A program made the translations under genes and the position numbers. From SHVO01 sp050250575 (GTDB taxonomy: Bacteria > Pseudomonadota > Alphaproteobacteria > Rhodospirillales > Rhodospirillaceae), in NCBI GenBank assembly GCA_050250575.1, contig JBFWOJ010000010.1, positions 1 through 64,000 of the forward strand: a DNA stretch of 64,000 nucleotides, read 5' to 3'. The notes under the pieces were generated by a model, which ran no database searches, had not been told where the DNA came from, and was given only the letters and a program-made list of their open reading frames with translations. Positions 59,235-64,000 of this stretch are shown piece by piece. Every line of letters starts with the position of its first letter. Within the stretch, counting starts at the first letter, position 1.

Positions 59235-60889
59235 TGGACCGGCTGATCCAAGGGCTCGCCGCGCTCGGCGGCTGGCGCCGGCTGGTTGTCGCTTTCCTCG
59301 CCGGCGCGTTCACCATCGTTGCCTTTCAGCCAATCTCGATAGTCCCTGCGCTCTGGATCGCCTTTCCCATCCTGTTTTGGCTTCTCGATGGGTGCCGCAC
59401 CTGGCGCAGCGCGTTTTTGACCGGATGGGCCTTTGGCGCGGGCTATTTCATAACCGCCCTTTATTGGATGGCGAGCGCCTTCTATGTCGACGCCGAAGCG
59501 TTCGGCGTGTTTGCGATTCCCGCCGTCGGATCGCTGTCCGTCGCGATGGGGCTTTTCATAGCGATCGTCTGCGCCCTTTCGCACCTGCTGCTTCCGCCCG
59601 CACCTATCGATGAGATGTCTTATGACCGCGCCGCCGTTACCACGCGGCGCGTCGTGCTCTTCGCGGCCATATGGACGCTGGTGGAATGGATCCGCAGCTG
59701 GATCTTCACCGGCCTTCCGTGGAATCCGCTGGGGCTGGTGTGGTCGGAGACGCACACACCGGTTGGTGTTGCGATGATCCAAGTCACCGCATTGATCGGG
59801 ACCTACGGTCTCAGCTTTCTGACGTTGGTTCTGGCGGGGGCGCCGGCAGTGCTTTACGGACCGCGCCTACCACGCGCGTGGATCACAGCCGCAACGCCGC
59901 TCGCCCTCATGATTGCCATCGGCGCGGGCGGCGGCGTGCGGCTTGCGCTGGCTCACGACGATGTCGTCCCTGGGGTCAAGCTCCGCCTCGTCCAAGCCAA
60001 TTTCTCGCAAGCGGACCGCAGCCGGCCAAGTCTGTGGGCGGAGCATCTGAAGGACTATGTGCGGATGAGCAATGAAAACCGGCCGGCCGACGTCACTCAT
60101 GTGATTTGGGGTGAGGCGGCGGTCGCGTTCTTCCTCAATATCCAGGACGAAGCGCGCCGGCTTGCGGCCGTGGCCGCCCCGCCGAGCGGCATGCTGATCA
60201 CCGGCGCTGACCGGGGAATCCGCCACGATGATGGACGGCAGTCGGTCTTCAATTCGCTCTACGCGATCACGCCCGACGCGAACATCGCCGCCGTCTACGA
60301 CAAAACCCATCTCGTTCCCTTCGGCGAATACACGCCATTGCGCGAGATCGTGCCCTTCGACGAGATCACCGGCATGTCCGGGGGATTTGCCGCAGGAAGC
60401 GGTCTTGCGACCCTGGCCGTGCCTGGGTTGCCGCCTTTCAGCCCGCTGATCTGCTATGAAGTGATTTTTTCCGGTGATGTGACGGCGGCCGGCGAGCCCC
60501 GTCCGGCGTGGCTGCTCAATCTCACCAACGACGCCTGGTTCGGGATGACCTTCGGTCCCCACCAGCACTTCGCCCAGGCCCGACTGCGCGCCGCCGAGGA
60601 GGGGCTGCCGCTGGTGCGTACAGCCAACACCGGCATCTCGGCGGCGATCGATGGTTATGGGCGAGTCCTGCAGTCGCTGCCTCTCGGCACGCGAGGTGTG
60701 TTGGACGTTCCACTACCGAAACCTGCAGCAGCCGTTACCCCCTTCGCGTTATTGGGAAATCTTACTTCAATTCTGCTCGCAACTTGCGGGGGTGCAGGAG
60801 CGTTGTTCTTCAGGCGCGGCGATACGTGGCTGCGTCTACGGCGCGCCTTTCAACGCGGCACGTCCGCACCCTATAGGCAGAAGCGCTAG
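59234..60889 (+). CDS. lnt: Apolipoprotein N-acyltransferase
   Basis: Lnt adds the third acyl chain to the N-terminal cysteine of lipoproteins in the inner membrane. The 551-aa product has about seven membrane helices and a nitrilase-like domain with catalytic Glu in VIWGEAAVAFF, Lys in VYDKTHLVPFGEYTPLRE and Cys in PLICYEVIFSGDV, plus LNLTNDAWFG. The ATG at 59234 overlaps the corC stop (TGATG). Last gene of the miaB-to-lnt run. Confidence 0.95.
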   Translation: MDRLIQGLAALGGWRRLVVAFLAGAFTIVAFQPISIVPALWIAFPILFWLLDGCRTWRSAFLTGWAFGAGYFITALYWMASAFYVDAEAFGVFAIPAVGSLSVAMGLFIAIVCALSHLLLPPAPIDEMSYDRAAVTTRRVVLFAAIWTLVEWIRSWIFTGLPWNPLGLVWSETHTPVGVAMIQVTALIGTYGLSFLTLVLAGAPAVLYGPRLPRAWITAATPLALMIAIGAGGGVRLALAHDDVVPGVKLRLVQANFSQADRSRPSLWAEHLKDYVRMSNENRPADVTHVIWGEAAVAFFLNIQDEARRLAAVAAPPSGMLITGADRGIRHDDGRQSVFNSLYAITPDANIAAVYDKTHLVPFGEYTPLREIVPFDEITGMSGGFAAGSGLATLAVPGLPPFSPLICYEVIFSGDVTAAGEPRPAWLLNLTNDAWFGMTFGPHQHFAQARLRAAEEGLPLVRTANTGISAAIDGYGRVLQSLPLGTRGVLDVPLPKPAAAVTPFALLGNLTSILLATCGGAGALFFRRGDTWLRLRRAFQRGTSAPYRQKR

Positions 60890-60938
60890 GCCCGAAGGCG
60901 GCCAGCTTGTGCCAAGAGTGGTGTTGGCCTACCATCCG

Positions 60939-60969
60939 CTCAACGGTCGGTAGAGCTGTAATCGTTGAG
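60939..60969. promoter_or_regulatory. Inverted repeat upstream of the XRE regulator
   Basis: CTCAACG (60939-60945) and CGTTGAG (60963-60969) form 7-bp arms with a 17-bp spacer, 33 bp before the preferred start of the regulator. A CAAC/GTTG-type site fits an operator, perhaps for the regulator's own product, but this is not shown. Confidence 0.4.
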
Positions 60970-61001
60970 TGCGCTATCGGTTTTACAACGGGCAGGTTCA
61001 C

Positions 61002-61493
61002 ATGGGTTTACCGCAAGAGCAGCTTAAAGACGACGCCTCACCAATGCGTTCGACGCGGGGACGGATGCCTTCGGGCAAACCGAATCCGGTGGACGTGCAT
61101 GTTGGCGCCCGCGTGCGGCTGCGCCGGACCCTCCTTGGCATGAGCCAGGAGAAACTCGGCGAGGCGATCGGCCTCACCTTCCAGCAGGTCCAGAAATACG
61201 AGCGCGGCGCCAACCGTATCGGCGCGAGCCGCCTGTGGGACCTTTCCCGCGTCCTCGATTGTCCGATGTCGTTCTTCTTCGAAGAAATGGATGACCAGAC
61301 CGCGCAGTCCAGCCCGCGCAACCTTTCGGGCGACAGCCGCGATCTCGAGCCGCGCGACAACGACCCGATGACCAAGCGGGAAACGCTCGAACTTGTCAGG
61401 GCTTACTACCGGATCAACGACTATCACGTCCGCCGCCGTATCTATGAGCTGGCGAAGTCGCTGGCTTCGACCGAAGAGGCGGTGGAAGCCTAA
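61002..61493 (+). CDS. XRE-family helix-turn-helix transcriptional regulator
   Basis: A regulator conserved between lnt and metK in alphaproteobacteria. The HTH region is PNPVDVHVGARVRLRRTLLGMSQEKLGEAIGLTFQQVQKYERGANRIGASRLWDLSRVL, followed by PMSFFFEEM and a helical C-terminus (RETLELVRAYYRINDYHVRRRIYELAKSLA). Relatives in Rhizobiales (PhrR/PraR-like) affect stress and quorum-sensing genes. The start is uncertain: ATG 61002 follows an AGG site and gives 163 aa; 60969, 61044 and 61065 are alternatives. A strong terminator follows. Confidence 0.9.
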   Translation: MGLPQEQLKDDASPMRSTRGRMPSGKPNPVDVHVGARVRLRRTLLGMSQEKLGEAIGLTFQQVQKYERGANRIGASRLWDLSRVLDCPMSFFFEEMDDQTAQSSPRNLSGDSRDLEPRDNDPMTKRETLELVRAYYRINDYHVRRRIYELAKSLASTEEAVEA

Positions 61494-61518
61494 TCGACGC
61501 TTCGGCTGATATTCCGAT

Positions 61519-61549
61519 AAAAACGCCGCCCGTGACGGGCGGCGTTTTT
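61519..61549 (+). terminator. Strong bidirectional-looking terminator after the XRE gene
   Basis: A perfect 14-bp inverted repeat (AAAAACGCCGCCCG, TGA loop, CGGGCGGCGTTTTT) 25 bp after the stop codon, with an A-tract before and a T-tract after. It isolates metK from upstream transcription. Confidence 0.95.
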
Positions 61550-61592
61550 GTTTGCCGCAGAGGCTTGTAAAAGGTCCTCACCGCGACTCGCC

Positions 61593-61641
61593 CTTGAAAA
61601 AGCACAGGGGTTCCGGTACCCCCCTTTAGCTTTTTTTCAAG
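61593..61641 (+). promoter_or_regulatory. Long hairpin in front of metK, possible attenuator
   Basis: CTTGAAAAAGC (61593-61603) pairs with GCTTTTTTTCAAG (61629-61641), and inside it GGGG pairs with CCCC. Read alone, the inner stem followed by CTTTAGCTTTTTTT (to 61637) also looks like an intrinsic terminator, 60 bp before the metK start. I recognise neither the SAM-II nor the SAM/SAH riboswitch pattern on the plus strand. Whether this lies within the metK transcript depends on its promoter, which I could not locate. Confidence 0.5.
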
Positions 61642-61697
61642 CGGGCGGCCTTTGCCCCGACATTTACAGACAGCGCGCATCTCGCCGGGAGACGACC

Positions 61698-62870
61698 TTG
61701 CCTAAGACTGATTATGTGTTCACGAGTGAATCCGTCTCGGAAGGCCATCCCGACAAGGTCTGCGATCGCGTCTCCGATTCCATCGTCGACCTGTTCCTGA
61801 AAGCCGATCCCTATTCGCGTGTTGCGCTCGAGACCCTGTGCACAACCAATTTGATCGTGCTGGCGGGGGAAGTGCGCGGCCCCGCTTCGGTCACCAAGGA
61901 TGAGATGATCGAGAGCGCGCGCAATGCGGTGAAGGCGATCGGCTACGAACAGGACGGGTTCCACTGGAAAACCGCGACGGTCGAGTGCCACGTCCATGCG
62001 CAGTCCGCCGACATCGCCGTGGGCGTGGACAGCGCCGGCAATAAGGATGAGGGTGCGGGCGACCAGGGCATCATGTTCGGCTACGCCGTCAATGAAACGC
62101 CGACCTTCATGCCGGCGCCGATCCACTATGCCCACGCCATCCTGAAATCCCTGGCCGAAGCGCGGCACAATAAGGACGTCGACTTTCTCGGTCCCGACGC
62201 GAAGAGCCAGATCAGCCTGCGTTACGCCGGCGGAAAGCCGGTCGGAGCGACCTCGATCGTGGTTTCCACGCAGCACACGGACTCGGCAGACCAGGAGTCC
62301 ATCCGCGAATACGTGCGCAAACACGTGCTCGACACGATCCCCAAGGGCTGGATGTGCCCGGAGGCCGAATTCTACGTCAATCCGACGGGGCGTTTCGTCA
62401 TCGGCGGACCCGACGGCGATACCGGCCTCACCGGCCGCAAGATCATTGTCGACACCTACGGCGGTGCGGCGCCGCACGGCGGGGGCGCCTTCTCCGGCAA
62501 GGATCCGACGAAGGTGGACCGCTCGGCCGCATATGCCGCGCGCTATCTCGCCAAGAACGTCGTCGCCGCCGGGCTCGCGAACCGCTGCCTGATCCAGCTG
62601 TCCTACGCGATCGGGGTTTCAAAACCGCTTTCGGTGTACGTCGACACGCAAGGCACCGGCAACGTCGACGAAGACAAGCTGTCGAGCATCCTGCAAGAGA
62701 TGATGGACCTTTCGCCGCGCGGCATCCGCGAGCACCTGAAGCTCAACCGCCCGATCTACGAACGCACCGCGGCTTATGGCCACTTCGGCCGCGAACCGGA
62801 CGGCGCCGGCGGCTTCAGCTGGGAGCGCCTGGACCTGGTGGATCAGCTTGAGTCCGCGTTCGACGTCTGA
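61698..62870 (+). CDS. metK: S-adenosylmethionine synthetase
   Basis: MetK makes SAM from methionine and ATP, the cofactor for the many methyltransferases in this window. The 390-aa product starts at TTG 61698, seven bases after a GGGAG site, reading PKTDYVFTSESVSEGHPDKVCDRVSD. Other signatures are GAGDQGIMFGYA, GPDGDTGLTGRKIIVDTYGG and GGGAFSGKDPTKVDRSAAY. The frame is open upstream to 61548, across the hairpin, but without family similarity. Confidence 0.96.
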   Translation: MPKTDYVFTSESVSEGHPDKVCDRVSDSIVDLFLKADPYSRVALETLCTTNLIVLAGEVRGPASVTKDEMIESARNAVKAIGYEQDGFHWKTATVECHVHAQSADIAVGVDSAGNKDEGAGDQGIMFGYAVNETPTFMPAPIHYAHAILKSLAEARHNKDVDFLGPDAKSQISLRYAGGKPVGATSIVVSTQHTDSADQESIREYVRKHVLDTIPKGWMCPEAEFYVNPTGRFVIGGPDGDTGLTGRKIIVDTYGGAAPHGGGAFSGKDPTKVDRSAAYAARYLAKNVVAAGLANRCLIQLSYAIGVSKPLSVYVDTQGTGNVDEDKLSSILQEMMDLSPRGIREHLKLNRPIYERTAAYGHFGREPDGAGGFSWERLDLVDQLESAFDV

Positions 62871-63558
62871 GTCGCAGGCGCCGCGCTTCTACGGCCGCCG
62901 CAAGGGCAAACCGCTTAAGGCCAGCCGACAAGGATTGATCGAAGCGCTTCTTCCGGCGCTGCGGATTGCCGTTCCGGAGCGCTGTGTCGATCCGCGTTCG
63001 CTATTCCCCTTTGCGGTTTCCGCGGTACGCATGGAAATCGGCTTCGGCGCCGGCGAGCATCTCGCGCGACAGGCGCTCGCCCATCCGACCGTGGGTTTCA
63101 TCGGCGCAGAGGTGTTCCTGAACGGTGTCGCTTCCCTGCTGCGCCACGTGCGCGAGCTTGGCCTCAAGAATGTGCGGATCCTCAACGAGGATGTGCGCTT
63201 TCTGCTGCCGCACCTTCCCGACGCGAGCTTCGAACGCATCTCGCTGCTGTTTCCAGATCCGTGGCCGAAGGCGCGCCATGCCAAGCGGAGATTCGTTGGG
63301 CCGGAGAACCTGCGCGAAATGGAACGGCTGATCGTTCCCGGCGGAGAGTTCAGAGTTGCCAGCGACCACCCGGTTTACATCGACTGGGCGCTTCAGCACT
63401 TGGTGTCCCATCCCGGATTCGTCTGGACCGCCAAAGGTCCCGAGGACTGGCGGCAACGACCCGCCGATTCCACGCCGACTCGATATGAGGAAAAGGCGGC
63501 CAAGGAAGGCCGAACGCCGGTTTTTTTGAATTTCTCGCGCCGGGCCGCGCCCGGGTAG
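62848..63558 (+). CDS. trmB: tRNA (guanine-N7-)-methyltransferase TrmB
   Basis: TrmB methylates G46 of tRNAs. The protein has RFYGRRKGKPL near the start, motif I MEIGFGAGEHLARQAL, VGFIGAEVFLNGVASLLRHV, LLFPDPWPKARHAKRRFVGPENL and the late TRYEEKAAKEGRTPVFLNF. Start is set at TTG 62848, within the end of metK, giving 236 aa; no ATG precedes RFYGRR closely, so this is tentative. Metabolic link: metK supplies its SAM. Confidence 0.92.
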   Translation: MSPRSTSESQAPRFYGRRKGKPLKASRQGLIEALLPALRIAVPERCVDPRSLFPFAVSAVRMEIGFGAGEHLARQALAHPTVGFIGAEVFLNGVASLLRHVRELGLKNVRILNEDVRFLLPHLPDASFERISLLFPDPWPKARHAKRRFVGPENLREMERLIVPGGEFRVASDHPVYIDWALQHLVSHPGFVWTAKGPEDWRQRPADSTPTRYEEKAAKEGRTPVFLNFSRRAAPG

Positions 63559-63585
63559 AAAGGCCGGAAAACCCCGCAAGAGCTC

Positions 63586-63614
63586 TTGAAATTGGGGTGG
63601 AAGCGACGTATATC
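63586..63614 (+). promoter_or_regulatory. Predicted promoter of the rimP operon
   Basis: TTGAAA (63586-63591) and TATATC (63609-63614) are 17 bp apart. Transcription would start near 63621, only about 30 bp before a terminator-like hairpin. Confidence 0.65.
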
Positions 63615-63648
63615 AGCGCCGACTTTTGACATTCCTGGACGATCCTGG

Positions 63649-63675
63649 AAGTGGCCCACTTGGCCACTTTTTTTA
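63649..63675 (+). terminator. Terminator-like hairpin in the rimP leader
   Basis: An 8-bp perfect stem AAGTGGCC/GGCCACTT with a 5-nt loop, followed by a T-run (63668-63674). It lies 90 bp after the trmB stop and 40 bp before the rimP start, downstream of the predicted promoter, so it could end trmB transcripts, act as an attenuator, or both. Confidence 0.8.
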
Positions 63676-63714
63676 TTACCGAATTGTGGGCCGTCCGGGG
63701 CGCCGGAGCCTGAT

Positions 63715-64000
63715 TTGGAACGCCTTACGACCTTGGAAGAACGTGTTGCGCCGACCCTGGATGCCATGGGCTTCGAGGTGGTCCGGATCGCGCTCACCGG
63801 ATCGAGCGGCCGGAAAACCCTTCAGGTCATGGCCGACCGCAAGGACGGCAGTCAGATCTCGGTCGATGACTGCGCCAAGATCAGCCAGACCCTGTCGGCG
63901 ATTTTCGACGTCGAGGATCCGGTTTCCGGCGCTTACGACCTGGAAGTGAGTTCGGCCGGAATTGATCGCCCGCTCACGCGCGCAAAGGATTTCGCCGCTT
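63715..64000 (+). CDS. rimP: Ribosome maturation factor RimP (partial, 3' end outside window)
   Basis: RimP helps assemble the 30S subunit. The visible 95 residues start at TTG 63715 (ribosome site GGAG 6 bp before) as LERLTTLEERVAPTLDAMGFEVVRIAL, then DDCAKISQTLSAIFDVEDPVSGAYDLEVSSAGIDRPL, the family signature (VSSPGIDRPL with Ala for Pro). nusA and infB usually follow. Truncated by the window edge. Confidence 0.93.
   Translation, partial: MERLTTLEERVAPTLDAMGFEVVRIALTGSSGRKTLQVMADRKDGSQISVDDCAKISQTLSAIFDVEDPVSGAYDLEVSSAGIDRPLTRAKDFAA

Noticed and set aside
61593..61641. SAM-II riboswitch: the minus strand reads GCTAAAGGGG, like the 3' part of that motif
   Set aside because: It is on the wrong strand for metK and the rest of the motif is missing; it arises from the palindrome.

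Overview
This is one contiguous, GC-rich, densely packed chromosomal segment of an alphaproteobacterium. The gene order argues for this: dnaA-dnaN-recF beside rpsT, mutM, ubiE, ubiB, coaBC and dut; the hemD/mitofilin/hemY block beside tsaD; tsaB-rimI-fur-olsBA-miaB-phoH-ybeY-corC-lnt; and an XRE regulator before metK. A palindromic repeat at 11133-11175 resembles a family known from Rhizobiales genomes. Order and genus cannot be fixed from the sequence alone; a Rhizobiales or Micropepsales relative is my best guess. About 60 genes are supported, mostly housekeeping, plus one tRNA-Ala(CGC).

Layout. 1-4.6 kb: recF (cut by the window edge), dnaN, dnaA and rpsT, all on the minus strand. 4.6-12.4 kb: mutM, then a plus-strand run of ubiE, ubiB, a GST, coaBC, dut, a MoeB/ThiF-type E1 enzyme and rlmN. 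12.4-17.7 kb: a broken methyltransferase, argG, an enoyl-CoA hydratase, an FkbM methyltransferase, then minus-strand yggT-DUF167-folD. 18-25.5 kb: tRNA-Ala, a DUF72 protein, a PadR regulator with its membrane partner, an MFS carrier, and a peptide ABC importer with no ATPase gene nearby. 25.7-32.7 kb: a glycan or envelope cluster (GT2, AsnB-like amidotransferase, two methyltransferases, a flippase-like membrane protein, GT4, an interrupted GNAT). 32.8-36.2 kb: bacterioferritin, bacterioferritin-associated ferredoxin, rsmB, htpX and an SDHAF4-like protein. 36.3-44 kb: an uncharacterised TPR protein, acs, a Rieske protein, manC with an unusual basic tail, gpsA, and a UDP-glucuronate-epimerase-like gene. 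44-50.7 kb: tsaD, then a 1375-codon frame joining uroporphyrinogen-III synthase, a very long charged helix and a mitofilin (Mic60-like) domain, then hemY. 50.7-60.9 kb: vanX-like, tsaB, rimI, tusA-like, fur, olsB, olsA, miaB, phoH, ybeY, corC, lnt. 60.9-64 kb: XRE regulator, metK, trmB, and the start of rimP.

How the parts connect. Fur-type palindromes sit in front of bfd and of fur itself, so iron release and the regulator appear to share control. TsaD and TsaB belong to one tRNA t6A pathway; MiaB, TrmB and RlmN are further RNA modifiers. OlsB and OlsA make ornithine lipid, and Lnt finishes lipoproteins. Most starts and stops overlap or nearly touch, so operons are long.

The observations most worth following up are the HemD-helix-Mic60 frame, the basic tail on ManC, the Fur-box set, the promoter-terminator leader before rimP, the paired operators at padR, the duplicated 3' end of tsaD, and two interrupted genes (a methyltransferase with three single-base shifts and a GNAT with one in-frame stop).
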